Below, in pieces: positions 35,325 to 44,283 of a stretch of 64,000 nucleotides of DNA. The notes under the pieces are model-generated. The model was given only the letters and a program-made list of their open reading frames with translations, was not told where the DNA came from and did not search any database. Source of the stretch: Pseudobutyrivibrio ruminis AD2017 (lineage in GTDB: Bacteria; Bacillota; Clostridia; Lachnospirales; Lachnospiraceae); NCBI RefSeq assembly GCF_000424305.1, contig NZ_AUJQ01000003.1, forward strand, positions 348,153 to 412,152, in the 5' to 3' direction. The position numbers were made by a program, and so were the translations under genes. Position 1 is the stretch's first letter; every line of letters begins with the position of its first letter.

Positions 35325-36388
35325 AAACAAGATTTTCTTTCGATTAATTTAGGTTCTAGAAGAATATGAGCTTCTTTGCGGGAAATGCTGCCATCGATTA
35401 ACCCTAACAGGGTGGTGGCAGCTTTTTTTCCAAGCTCTTCCTGTGGGTGGGCGATGGTTGTGATTCCTTTGCTGTGGGCAAGCAGGGAATTATCAAAGCC
35501 TGTTACTGATATATCATGTGGGACGCTTCGTCCAATATTCTGCAGTCCTTTGATTACATCAGCGGCGATTTCGTCATTGTAGCATACCACTGCATGACAT
35601 GAAGTTCCGCTTTCTAATATTCTAATTAGCCCCTCCATAGGCTTCATAGTTTTATCCTTTGTATGATACCAAATAACTAAATCTGGATTGTAGGTAATGC
35701 CGGCAGCCTGAAGGGCCTTTACATAGCCTTTGTGGCGTAGTATTCCCTGAGTGTCGTCCGCTTTGAAAATGCCTGCAATGTTCTTATGGCCAAGCTTTAT
35801 TAAATGTTCTGTGATAAGTCGACCACCCTCAACGTCATCTAGCATTACAAAAGGTCTGTCCATCATGGCTTCATAGCAGCCTTGGATGAATACATATGGG
35901 ATCCCCATGGCATCCATCTGGTCGTAAAGTACCTGATGCTGGCAGCTGATTGCACTTTGGCTAGGCTCGATAATCATGCCATCGATGTTTTTGGAAAGCA
36001 GCTCCTCCATGCACCAGGCCTCACCCTTGCGGGAGTTGTTGGTGGTTTTTAAAAGGATACTGTAGCCATTTTCGTCTAAAACCTGGTTGATTCCCTGGAT
36101 AACTCTTGGGAAAATATAGTCAGACATGAAGGTTGAAACTACAGCGATATTCTTGCTGTGTTTTTGTTTGGTTTTTCTTTCGGCAACAAAGGTGCCGCTT
36201 CCATGAACAGGATATAGATAGCCTTCATCGATAAGCTTGCTAAGAGCCTTTCGTACAGTTTGTCTGCTGACATTATATTTGCTGGCAAGCTGATTTTCCG
36301 ATGGAATCTTATCGCTAGGGTTATATTTGCCAGAATTTATAGCGCTTTTAATATCTTTAATTATTAGTTCGTGTTTTGAATTAACCAT
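35321..36388 (-). CDS. GntR/LacI chimeric regulator, AraR-like
   Basis: 355 residues. The N-terminus is a GntR-type winged helix (KIPSENQLASKYNVSRQTVRKAL to HGSGTFVAE); residues 80-355 are a periplasmic-binding-protein-like effector domain (IAVVSTFMSDYIFPRVIQGI, GGRLITEHLIKLGHKNIAGI, ISVTGFDNSLLA). This fusion is the AraR design, where arabinose is the effector. No arabinose genes lie nearby, so target and ligand remain open. Convergent with dapL and overlapping it by four bases. Confidence 0.88.
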   Translation of the reverse strand: MVNSKHELIIKDIKSAINSGKYNPSDKIPSENQLASKYNVSRQTVRKALSKLIDEGYLYPVHGSGTFVAERKTKQKHSKNIAVVSTFMSDYIFPRVIQGINQVLDENGYSILLKTTNNSRKGEAWCMEELLSKNIDGMIIEPSQSAISCQHQVLYDQMDAMGIPYVFIQGCYEAMMDRPFVMLDDVEGGRLITEHLIKLGHKNIAGIFKADDTQGILRHKGYVKALQAAGITYNPDLVIWYHTKDKTMKPMEGLIRILESGTSCHAVVCYNDEIAADVIKGLQNIGRSVPHDISVTGFDNSLLAHSKGITTIAHPQEELGKKAATTLLGLIDGSISRKEAHILLEPKLIERKSCF

Positions 36389-36438
36389 GAATATATAATA
36401 TCAAAATGGATATTGAAAGTTAATATTTTTAGACAGTA

Positions 36439-36522
36439 AAAAGCGATGCCGGCGGGGCATCGCTTTTCAAAAGGGAGAATAATGTTATGAAAAAAATGGT
36501 TCATCGCTTCTGTCTTGCGATG
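36439..36522 (+). promoter_or_regulatory. Alternating hairpin set with embedded 12-codon frame
   Basis: Arms AAAAGCGATGCC (36439-36450) and GGCATCGCTTTT (36456-36467) form one hairpin; CATCGC (36502-36507) and GCGATG (36517-36522) form a second. Arm 1 could instead pair with arm 3, or arm 2 with arm 4, either of which would enclose AAGGGAG (36471-36477) and the short frame MKKMVHRFCLAM (36487-36525). No larger gene lies in 36389-36713; the remainder is AT-rich. May be a leader-peptide relic, or simply a terminator with coincidental arms. Confidence 0.4.
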
Positions 36523-36658
36523 TAATTATAATACTATCCATAGGTGAACTAACAATGTAAAAAATGTGAATAAAACATATAAAGAAAATTTTTTATTGTG
36601 AATTGCTTACCTTATTTGTGAACTGATTCCAGTAGGTTAGGCAATATAACTGAAATAA

Positions 36659-36685
36659 AAAGAGCTTGCAACGGGCAAGCTCTTT
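36659..36685 (-). terminator. Terminator of the YjfB-like gene
   Basis: AAAGAGCTTGC and GCAAGCTCTTT pair over 11 bases; on the minus strand the stem is followed by TTTATTTC. Confidence 0.85.
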
Positions 36686-36713
36686 ATCGTAAAAACCAAA
36701 ATACATTTATAAC

Positions 36714-36911
36714 TCATATGCGCATGTCAATCATGGTACCTGACGTAGGATAAACCAAGCTTTCCAATGATGGAGAATTCATATCCATGCTTTTTGTTAA
36801 AGCATCGGCTTGTCCTTCTACGACATCTAATGTCTTGCCAAGCATAGCAGTCCCCACTGCGGTAAGAAGCTGGTTTTGACTTAAATTCATAGAAATCTCA
36901 GCTATATCCAT
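36714..36911 (-). CDS. YjfB-like putative motility protein
   Basis: 65 residues, MDIAEISMNLSQNQLLTAVG and MLGKTLDVVEGQADALTKSM, matching the small YjfB (putative motility protein) family common next to flagellar genes in Firmicutes. Start 36911 chosen because GGGGAGG precedes it; a longer frame to 36974 lacks a site. A TTGACA-17-CATGAT promoter may lie upstream on the minus strand. It is a single-gene unit with its own terminator and suggests the organism is flagellated. Confidence 0.8.
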   Translation of the reverse strand: MDIAEISMNLSQNQLLTAVGTAMLGKTLDVVEGQADALTKSMDMNSPSLESLVYPTSGTMIDMRI

Positions 36912-37134
36912 GGCTGCGCCTCCCCTAAAAAAGACTAATGCTTTTTCGTACACGGATATTCTATCATGTGACAATAGTTATTTGGTGTCAAACTGTGACT
37001 AAAATGTGAAAAAACTGTGAAATCGACAACTTAGTAATGAAAATGAGTAATAAAAGTGAACATTGTGTGGTTTTGTGGAAAATTTGACTTATAATTATTA
37101 TAATTAAAACAGTACATTAAAATAGAGGGTTAGT

Positions 37135-38055
37135 ATGGCGTTATTAAAACTGAATCTTAATGATCCGTTAATGATAGCAATTAAGGCTATCAATTCTATA
37201 GGTGGCAAATCTTTAACCGAAGAAGATTTAAAAAGGCAACGCTCTGCTATGGAAAGAGCGGGGAAGCTGGCCGCCCCTACATCAGATGTCACAGTTGAAG
37301 AATTCAAGGTTAAAAATATCGCCTGCGAGTGGGTGAAGCCTGATTTCGCTCACAATCCACAGTATGTAATTTTATATGCCCACGGAGGTGGCTACACCTG
37401 CGGAGGATTAGGCTATGCCAGAATACTTGCGGCAAAGCTTGCGGTTGCTACAGGTTTTTCAGTAGTGTCATTTGAGTACAGACTTGCACCAGAGCACAAA
37501 TATCCTGCTCCTTTAGAGGATGGCATGAAGATATGGAAATATCTTATGGAAAAGGGCTATGAGCCTAATAAGGTATTGCTTGCGGGGGATTCTGCCGGAG
37601 GCAATCTGGTGTTATGCATGACCATGAAGCTTATTAAGGAGGAGCTGGTATCACCTAAGGGATTGATATTGTTCAGCCCATGGACTGATATGACAGCCAC
37701 TTCTAAATCCTATGAAAAATACAAGGAAAAGGACCCAATTCTAACTAAGGAATATGTTGAAGGTGTCAGAAATGCCTTTGTAGGTGAAGATGTTGATTTC
37801 GCGGACCCTAAATACAGTCCGTTATACGGAGATTTCACCAGCTTCCCACCTACATTCATCATGGTTGGAAGAAATGAGATTTTATTAGAAGACAGTGTTC
37901 AACTGCAAAAGAAGATACTAAAGGCTGGTGGGGAAGCTATAATTGATATTGAAAAGGATGGCTGGCATGTTTATCAGCAAATGCCTCTTCCTATTGCAAC
38001 CCGTGCCATGAAGCGCGTGGCCGATTATGTATCTAATATAATATATGTAAGTTAG
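37135..38055 (+). CDS. Alpha/beta hydrolase, hormone-sensitive-lipase type
   Basis: 306-residue cytoplasmic esterase. The oxyanion-hole motif is YAHGGGYTCGG, the nucleophile elbow LLAGDSAGGNLVL (Ser), the acid lies in GRNEILLEDSV and the catalytic His in KDGWHVYQQM. Hydrolyses short acyl esters in its family. First gene of a tight operon with an acyltransferase-like protein, DUF6320 protein and an EAL-GGDEF protein; nine bases to the next gene. Confidence 0.9.
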   Translation: MALLKLNLNDPLMIAIKAINSIGGKSLTEEDLKRQRSAMERAGKLAAPTSDVTVEEFKVKNIACEWVKPDFAHNPQYVILYAHGGGYTCGGLGYARILAAKLAVATGFSVVSFEYRLAPEHKYPAPLEDGMKIWKYLMEKGYEPNKVLLAGDSAGGNLVLCMTMKLIKEELVSPKGLILFSPWTDMTATSKSYEKYKEKDPILTKEYVEGVRNAFVGEDVDFADPKYSPLYGDFTSFPPTFIMVGRNEILLEDSVQLQKKILKAGGEAIIDIEKDGWHVYQQMPLPIATRAMKRVADYVSNIIYVS

Positions 38056-38064
38056 AGGAAAGAA

Positions 38065-39312
38065 ATGAGTAGAGATAATTGGTATAAGGTAGATAATGTT
38101 GCAAAGGTCTTTCTTGCAACAGCATCTAAAAGAGATACACGAACTCTTAGAGTAAGCGCAACTCTTTGGGAAGAGATAGACCCAGAATTACTACAGGAAG
38201 CAGTTTTATCTGCAATTCAGATTAGACCACAGTTTCAGGTAAGAATCAGAAGAGGAATCTTCTGGCATTACATGGAAGATACAGATATTCAACCGGTTGT
38301 TACTGAGGAGCATGGCCGAGTTTGTCCTATACTTTACGTGCCGGGCAGAGCGATGCTACATTACAAGGTTACTTACTACGGCAACAGAATTAACTTAGAT
38401 TTGTTCCATGCCATATCAGATGGAACAGGAGCATTAGAGTTTTTAAATATTATAGTGCTGGATTATTTAAAGCTAAAATATCCTGGGCGTTTCGAAGATA
38501 CAACTATCCATTCAGGTGCATCAGAGGATGATTTGAATCAGGATAGCTATAAGCAGTTCTTCGGAAGCATGGGCTTGAAGGGGTCATCCTTGAAATATGC
38601 ATATCATCCAAGCGGACTAAAGCTGCCATATGACCAGCTTCAGTTCTTCGAGGTTCATATGCCAACAGAACAGATACTTCCAAAGGCAAAGGAAATAGGG
38701 GTTTCCCTTACAAGCTATATAGGTGCCAGATTCATGATGGCTATTATGGAGGATATGCCACCTAGAAAGCGTAAAACGCCAATCAATGTTTCAATGCCTG
38801 TAAACCTTAGAAATTACTATCCAAGTCAGACATCAAGAAACTTCTTTAACAATGTTAACGTATCACATGTGTTTGATGAGGACATTTCCCTTGAGGATTT
38901 GGCAAAGGAGTTTGACGAAAAACTCAAAACCAATCTTACTGTGGATAACATTAAAAAGCAGATGGATAATTTTGAGACCATGGAATATGTTGCTCCAGTT
39001 AGAGCAGTCCCACTGTTCATCAAACAATGGGTTGTTAAATATGGTTCAAGGGTAACAGACAAGAAGGTGTCAGTAGTTTTATCCAACCTAGGAGTGCAAA
39101 AGCCACCTAAGGAAGTAGGGGACATGATTCAAAACTACAGTGCTTTTTGCAGTTCGGCTAATCTGTTTTCAACAATGTATAGCTACAACGGAGAGTTATC
39201 TCTTGGAATCACTTCACCTTACGCCAACACAAGAGTAATCAAATCCCTTGTGAGAAGCCTGGCAGAGGATGGAATTAACATTAGAGTTTATGCAACGGAG
39301 GTGATTCGATAA
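38065..39312 (+). CDS. Condensation-fold acyltransferase-like protein
   Basis: 415 residues of the CoA-dependent acyltransferase/alcohol acetyltransferase superfamily. The catalytic HXXXD motif is LDLFHAISDGTGALEF, and the second-lobe motif NVSMPVNLRNYYPS follows at about 235. No membrane segment or signal. It would transfer an acyl group to an unknown acceptor. The stop overlaps the next ATG (TAATG). Its pairing with an esterase and DUF6320 protein suggests acyl-group turnover on a lipid or envelope compound. Confidence 0.75.
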   Translation: MSRDNWYKVDNVAKVFLATASKRDTRTLRVSATLWEEIDPELLQEAVLSAIQIRPQFQVRIRRGIFWHYMEDTDIQPVVTEEHGRVCPILYVPGRAMLHYKVTYYGNRINLDLFHAISDGTGALEFLNIIVLDYLKLKYPGRFEDTTIHSGASEDDLNQDSYKQFFGSMGLKGSSLKYAYHPSGLKLPYDQLQFFEVHMPTEQILPKAKEIGVSLTSYIGARFMMAIMEDMPPRKRKTPINVSMPVNLRNYYPSQTSRNFFNNVNVSHVFDEDISLEDLAKEFDEKLKTNLTVDNIKKQMDNFETMEYVAPVRAVPLFIKQWVVKYGSRVTDKKVSVVLSNLGVQKPPKEVGDMIQNYSAFCSSANLFSTMYSYNGELSLGITSPYANTRVIKSLVRSLAEDGINIRVYATEVIR

Positions 39313-39983
39313 TGAAGAACTGTCCTTATTGTAAAATAGAAGTAGGGGGCAATCTTAAAAAATGCCCTTTATGTCAAAGTAAATTAAATGGAGAATCAGA
39401 GAAACCTTATTTTCCACAGCAGACAACACTTAAGCTGCAATCTTTCTTTTATAAGCTACAGCTTTTTATTGTTTGGACTGTTGTAATATCCAGCCTAGGA
39501 CTGGATTTTCTGTTTGGCTTCGATATGTGGCATTTCGTTAAATTCCACTGGAGCCTGATTGTTTCCATGTGGCTGATTGTTTTTGAATTTGGAATTATGA
39601 GGCTTTTCAAAAAAGGAATAAGCTCAGCCAGAATAATGACGCTGTTTGTGTTTATTGTTTTGGTGATGACGGGTGTTACAGCTTATTATATTGGAAAGCT
39701 ACCATTTATTACAGAATGGGTTGCGCCAATAGTGATAATGGGGACACTTATTGCCAACTTTGTTCTTGCCATGATAGATAAGAATGGCAACGCAATGGTA
39801 TATCTTCTGACAAATCTTGTAGTTGGCATTTTGCCATACATAGTTTTTTATTTCTTTGCTGATAGAGATTGTCCTGTTGCATGGATAGTTTGCTTGATGA
39901 TAAGCGTTATCCTGTTTGTAGGAGCAATCATTTTCAAAGGACGTGAAGTAGTAAGCGAGATTCAAAGGAGACTAAACGTTTAA
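39312..39983 (+). CDS. DUF6320 zinc-ribbon membrane protein
   Basis: 223 residues. N-terminal zinc ribbon CPYCKIEVGGNLKKCPLC with four cysteines, then about six membrane segments from residue 48 to 205. Fits DUF6320, a family of unknown function often adjacent to the acyltransferase type seen here. One-base overlaps on both sides tie it into the operon. The ribbon faces the cytoplasm if the positive-inside rule holds. Confidence 0.8.
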   Translation: MKNCPYCKIEVGGNLKKCPLCQSKLNGESEKPYFPQQTTLKLQSFFYKLQLFIVWTVVISSLGLDFLFGFDMWHFVKFHWSLIVSMWLIVFEFGIMRLFKKGISSARIMTLFVFIVLVMTGVTAYYIGKLPFITEWVAPIVIMGTLIANFVLAMIDKNGNAMVYLLTNLVVGILPYIVFYFFADRDCPVAWIVCLMISVILFVGAIIFKGREVVSEIQRRLNV

Positions 39984-42583
39984 TGAGCGACATTGGGGGA
40001 ACTTTTAACAAAAGCAAGTACATAATTGATAACTTAGACAGGGCTATAGAGGAAGAATGGCTGGAGGTTTATTATCAGCCAATCATCAGAACATCTAATG
40101 GCAGAGTATGTGGGGAAGAAGCTCTCATTAGATGGGAAGACCCTGTTCTTGGTATGTTAAATCCTATGGACTTCGTGCCTGCACTTGAGGCGGTTAATGC
40201 AGTTCATAGGTTAGATTTGTATGTATTAGAAAAGGCCTTGCAGAAGATGGAGGACCAGAGAAAACGAGGACTCTACGTTGTTCCAACATCTATAAATCTG
40301 TCACAGGTAGATTTCTATACCTGCGATATCGTTGAAGAGGTTACTAGAAGAGTTGAGGAATCAAAGACTTCCAGAAGACTTATTGCAATCGAGGTGTCAG
40401 AAAGGTCTTTAACCATAGGTAACGATTTTGTCATTTCTCAGCTGGAGCAGTTTAGAGATTTAGGCTTCCAGGTGTGGATGGATGATTATGGAAGTGGCGA
40501 TGCTGCCCTTGCTATCTTGCAGAAGATGCATTTTGATGCGCTGAAAATCAATATGTTCTATGTGCAGCAAATAAGCAAAAGTGAACGAGCTAGGATTATC
40601 CTTACCGAGCTGGTAAGGCTTGCCATGTTACTTGGAATGGAGACTGTTATTGAAGGTGTTGAGTTTGAAAATCAGGTAGAATTTCTACAGGAGATTGGAT
40701 GTACAAAGCTTCAGGGATTCTATTATTGTAAACCACTCCCATCAAGCCAAGTCTTTGAAAGATATGAAAAAGGCATGGCCATTGGATTTGAGAATCCAGA
40801 TGAATCGTCTTATTATTCAGCTGTAGGCAGAATCGGTCTTTACGATTTGTCTTTTGCGAGAAGCAATAATAACGAGCTTGCAAATTATTTTGACTCATTC
40901 CCAATTGCTATAGTTGAAACAGATGGTAAGACGCTGAGAATTATCAGAGATAACAATGTATTCAGGATATTCGTGTCCCAAAATATACCGGGGGCGAACA
41001 CCAGCGGTATCTACCGATTTGATGATTCTAAAAAAGCTAACGAAGACAAGGAAGATGTAAAAACTGTTGGTATATACACATTAAACTGTATTAGAAATTG
41101 TGCTAAAACAGGTAAGCGAGCTATTATCGACGATAGAATGCCTGATGGAAATATAGTTCAGATTCTACTTCAGAGAATTGCTGTTAATCCTGTTACAAAG
41201 CTTTCTGCTGTAGTTATTGCAATCCTTCAGGTTAATGAAACACAAAGCAACACAGATTCTTTAACCTACAATTATATAGCAAGAGCTTTGTCGGAAGACT
41301 ATATCGATATGTATTTTGTTGATATGGAATCTGGAGATTTTATCGAATTCAACCCTGACGGTTACAATCGTGATGTTGCTGTTGAAAGAAGGGGAACAGA
41401 CTTCTTCAGAGCGGCTGAATCCGAGATAAAGAAAAGGATTTATGCTGAGGATGTAGATATTATGTTGAAATCCTTTACGAAAAGAAATATCAAGAAGACC
41501 ATCGAAGAACAGGGTTCTTATACATTGACATATCGTCTTATGATGAATGGTAAGCCTATTTATGTTAATTTGAAGGCTGTAAGAATAAGAACAGATAACA
41601 AACATATCATTATTGGAATCAATAACGTAGATTCGCAGGTTAAACAGCAGGAGATTATTGAAAGAGCTAACGAAGAAAGACTTATGTACAGTCGTGTAAT
41701 GGCTCTTTCAGGTGATTTTATCTGTTTCTATTCTGTTGACCCTGAAACCGAACACTATGTATGCTTTACAGCTACACAGGAATTTGAAAAGTTAAACATA
41801 CCAAATGAAGGAGATGAATTCTTTGGAATATCCAGAGATAATTCTAGAAAAGTAGTTCATCCAAAGGATTTGAAGGATTATCTGAAGGTATTCACTAAGG
41901 AGAATATTTTAAACAGCATTAGTAAGCATGGTGTGTTTATTTACAATTATAGATTTCTGATTAATGGGGTAATAACACATGTATGCCTTAAAGCAACTCT
42001 TGTAAAGGAAAAAACGGGAGATAAGCTTATAGTTGGTATTATTGATGTTGAAAATCAGGTTCTTATGGAACAGGAATATGCTGCTAATCTTAAAGAGGCA
42101 GAGGATAAGGCTACAAAGGATCCGCTTACTGGCGTAAAGAATAAACGTGCTTATGTTGATGAAGAGGAATATTTAAATGTTCAGATAAGCGTTGGAAACG
42201 ATATTCAGTTTGCTATTGTGGTATGCGATATCAATGGTCTGAAACAGGTTAACGATAACATGGGACATGCAGCAGGCGATGCCTATATTAAAGAGGGCTG
42301 CGAGATGGTCTGCGACGCATTTTCAAGAAGCCCTGTATTCAGAATTGGCGGTGATGAATTTGTGGCTGTGGTACAGGGTAAGGATTACGACTACCTTGAA
42401 TCAAGAATTGAGCGAATTAACAAAGCAAATGATAAAAATAAAAAGAACGGCAAGGTAACAATTGCAATTGGCTATTCCGTTTATGATAAAAAGGATAAAT
42501 TCGTTTCAGATGTTTTCGAGAGAGCGGACTCCTTAATGTATGCTAACAAAAAGAAAATGAAAGTAGCAGATAAAAACGTTTAA
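39983..42583 (+). CDS. EAL-PAS-PAS-GGDEF cyclic di-GMP enzyme
   Basis: 866 residues, with both synthesis and breakdown domains of cyclic di-GMP. EAL phosphodiesterase domain first (about 15-260): EALIRW, INLSQ, IEVSE, DDYGSGDAAL, EGVE and QGFYYCKP keep most catalytic residues, though the usual KID reads KIN. Middle region (about 290-700) resembles repeated PAS-like sensors. GGDEF cyclase last (R-I-G-G-D-E-F, 789-793 for GGDEF), with no upstream RxxD inhibition site. No membrane segments. EAL-first order is less common than GGDEF-EAL. Coupled by a one-base overlap to the DUF6320 gene. Confidence 0.92.
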   Translation: MSDIGGTFNKSKYIIDNLDRAIEEEWLEVYYQPIIRTSNGRVCGEEALIRWEDPVLGMLNPMDFVPALEAVNAVHRLDLYVLEKALQKMEDQRKRGLYVVPTSINLSQVDFYTCDIVEEVTRRVEESKTSRRLIAIEVSERSLTIGNDFVISQLEQFRDLGFQVWMDDYGSGDAALAILQKMHFDALKINMFYVQQISKSERARIILTELVRLAMLLGMETVIEGVEFENQVEFLQEIGCTKLQGFYYCKPLPSSQVFERYEKGMAIGFENPDESSYYSAVGRIGLYDLSFARSNNNELANYFDSFPIAIVETDGKTLRIIRDNNVFRIFVSQNIPGANTSGIYRFDDSKKANEDKEDVKTVGIYTLNCIRNCAKTGKRAIIDDRMPDGNIVQILLQRIAVNPVTKLSAVVIAILQVNETQSNTDSLTYNYIARALSEDYIDMYFVDMESGDFIEFNPDGYNRDVAVERRGTDFFRAAESEIKKRIYAEDVDIMLKSFTKRNIKKTIEEQGSYTLTYRLMMNGKPIYVNLKAVRIRTDNKHIIIGINNVDSQVKQQEIIERANEERLMYSRVMALSGDFICFYSVDPETEHYVCFTATQEFEKLNIPNEGDEFFGISRDNSRKVVHPKDLKDYLKVFTKENILNSISKHGVFIYNYRFLINGVITHVCLKATLVKEKTGDKLIVGIIDVENQVLMEQEYAANLKEAEDKATKDPLTGVKNKRAYVDEEEYLNVQISVGNDIQFAIVVCDINGLKQVNDNMGHAAGDAYIKEGCEMVCDAFSRSPVFRIGGDEFVAVVQGKDYDYLESRIERINKANDKNKKNGKVTIAIGYSVYDKKDKFVSDVFERADSLMYANKKKMKVADKNV

Positions 42584-42588
42584 CGGGA

Positions 42589-42617
42589 TTGACAAAAGTT
42601 TAACAATGGACTAATAT
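42589..42617 (+). promoter_or_regulatory. Promoter of the crotonase gene
   Basis: TTGACA (42589-42594), 17-base spacer, TAATAT (42612-42617), then AGAGGAGGATT before the ATG at 42665. Confidence 0.8.
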
Positions 42618-42664
42618 AGTTTACATGAGAAAAAAGGGCCAGACCCTTAAAGAGGAGGATTACT

Positions 42665-43468
42665 ATGAGCGAATTTAACAACTTAAAGCTTGAAGTTGCT
42701 GATGAGATTGCAGTTCTTACAATTTCACGTCCAGCAGCACTTAATGCACTTAATTCAGAGACACTTGATGAGCTTAACGTAGCTTTAACAGAAATCGAGG
42801 CAAGAGATGATGTTAAGGTACTTATTCTTACAGGTGGTCCTGATAAGAAGGATAATGCATTCAAGTCATTCGTTGCTGGTGCAGACATCTCTGAGATGGT
42901 TAACTTTACAGCAGCTGAGGCTCGTGCATTTGGTATGAGAGCATCAGTTCCATTCTTTAAGCTTATGAACATGAGACAGGTTACAATCGCTGCAGTTAAT
43001 GGTTTCGCACTCGGCGGTGGATGCGAAATCGCTATGGCTTGTGATATTCGTATCGCTTCAGAGAACGCTACATTTGGTCAGCCAGAGACAGGCCTTGGAA
43101 TTATCCCAGGTTTCGGTGGTACACAGAGACTTGCTCGTCTTGTAGGTATGGGACGTGCTAAGGAGCTTATCTTCACATGCGATTCTATCGATGCTAACGA
43201 AGCATACAGAATCGGTCTTGTAAACAAGGTAACAACTACAGAAGAGCTTATGTCTACAGCTAAGGCTATGGCTGCTAAGATTGCTTCAAAGGGAAGCTAT
43301 GCAGTATCTATCGCAAAGGCTGCTATCAACAACGGATATGATATGGATATCAAGAACGCTGTTGAGATGGAAGCTAACCTTTTCGGTATCACATGTTCTA
43401 CACATGATAAGGCTGAAGGTATGGGCGCATTCCTTGAAAGACGCGCAGCTAACCTCACAGATTTCTAA
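42665..43468 (+). CDS. crt: Enoyl-CoA hydratase/crotonase
   Basis: Dehydrates 3-hydroxybutyryl-CoA to crotonyl-CoA in butyrate formation. The 267 residues show the crotonase oxyanion segments FVAGADISEM and ALGGGCEIAMACDIRIASENA and the catalytic glutamates in FGQPETGLGIIPGFGGTQRL. It has a near-consensus promoter and codon bias of a highly expressed gene. Other butyrate genes (bcd, hbd, thl) are not beside it, unlike many clostridia. Related hydratases exist, so the crt symbol rests on genus inference. Confidence 0.88.
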   Translation: MSEFNNLKLEVADEIAVLTISRPAALNALNSETLDELNVALTEIEARDDVKVLILTGGPDKKDNAFKSFVAGADISEMVNFTAAEARAFGMRASVPFFKLMNMRQVTIAAVNGFALGGGCEIAMACDIRIASENATFGQPETGLGIIPGFGGTQRLARLVGMGRAKELIFTCDSIDANEAYRIGLVNKVTTTEELMSTAKAMAAKIASKGSYAVSIAKAAINNGYDMDIKNAVEMEANLFGITCSTHDKAEGMGAFLERRAANLTDF

Positions 43469-43483
43469 TATCGTATAATATTG

Positions 43484-43617
43484 ACACCCTGTAGTGTGAC
43501 GATAGCTTGTAGCTATCAATCTCTGAGCGTTTCCGAAGGAAACATTAGTTGACGAAGGAAATGTCTCAGGATTGAGAGCGTAACAAGCGAGCCGTAACCT
43601 CGGGGTGTTTTTTTATT
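43484..43617 (+). repeat. Structured intergenic repeat, copy A
   Basis: Stem GCTTGT/ACAAGC (43505-43510, 43583-43588), internal loop AGCTAT (43511-43516) facing AGAGCGTA (43575-43582), then stem CAATC-CTGAG/CTCAG-GATTG with a GTTTCC/GGAAAC hairpin on top. The whole is enclosed by ACACCC (43484) and GGGTGT (43603) followed by seven or more T, so it doubles as the crt terminator. No gene lies in 43469-43693. Confidence 0.75.
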
Positions 43618-43693
43618 TAGCAGGGTTGTAAAAAAGGGCGTAAACAGTTATCATAATTAAGATTAGGTTAATATTAGGTTTAGTAGGTGAATT

Positions 43694-44194
43694 ATGAATA
43701 ACGATTATATGTTTGAAGATGAAGATGACCAGGATTTAAAGCAGGAAGAAACCCAAAATAATTCCTATGATCCAAATTTCGGAAGCTATAATGGCCCTAA
43801 ATATAGCTATATGGAACCAGGCTATGTTCCTGCATCAGATGGTATGGGAACAGCAGTAGCATCTATGGTTCTTGGAGTTATCTCACTGGTGCTTTTTATG
43901 CTTGGAATCAATGTCATTGCCGCTATTATTTCTATAGTACTTGGCATTATTGTTCTTGTCAGAAATGGCAATCAGCTTGGAAAGATATTTTCTGTAATTG
44001 GAATAGTTACATCAATAATAAGTATTATTGCCTGCATTGTTTCATGGGTATTTATTATGCACAACGCAGCCAACATCGAAAAGATTTACGATGACACTGA
44101 TGGCATGCAGGAATTATACGAATTCTACGGTATCGGAGAAGAGGATGAGCTCCCATTTAACGACCAGGAATTCGATATAGATGATACACTTTAA
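43694..44194 (+). CDS. DUF4190-type two-helix membrane protein
   Basis: 166 residues: an acidic, Tyr/Pro/Gly-rich cytoplasmic N-terminus (1-50), a DUF4190-like pair of membrane segments (GTAVASMVLGVISLVLFML and IFSVIGIVTSIISIIACIV regions, about 52-120), and an acidic tail. Function unknown. It stands alone between repeat copy A and ileS. Confidence 0.75.
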   Translation: MNNDYMFEDEDDQDLKQEETQNNSYDPNFGSYNGPKYSYMEPGYVPASDGMGTAVASMVLGVISLVLFMLGINVIAAIISIVLGIIVLVRNGNQLGKIFSVIGIVTSIISIIACIVSWVFIMHNAANIEKIYDDTDGMQELYEFYGIGEEDELPFNDQEFDIDDTL

Positions 44195-44283
44195 TTTAGG
44201 TTAAATGTGCCTACGGCATTTTTAATAGTAAGAGAAGGGATATCTGACGAGAAAGGATATCCTCATAGAAAGGAATTACTAAT

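Noticed and set aside
44195..44283. A T-box riboswitch before ileS.
   Set aside because: The leader is under 90 bases and lacks the TGGNACCGCG T-box sequence; only a seven-base hairpin is present.
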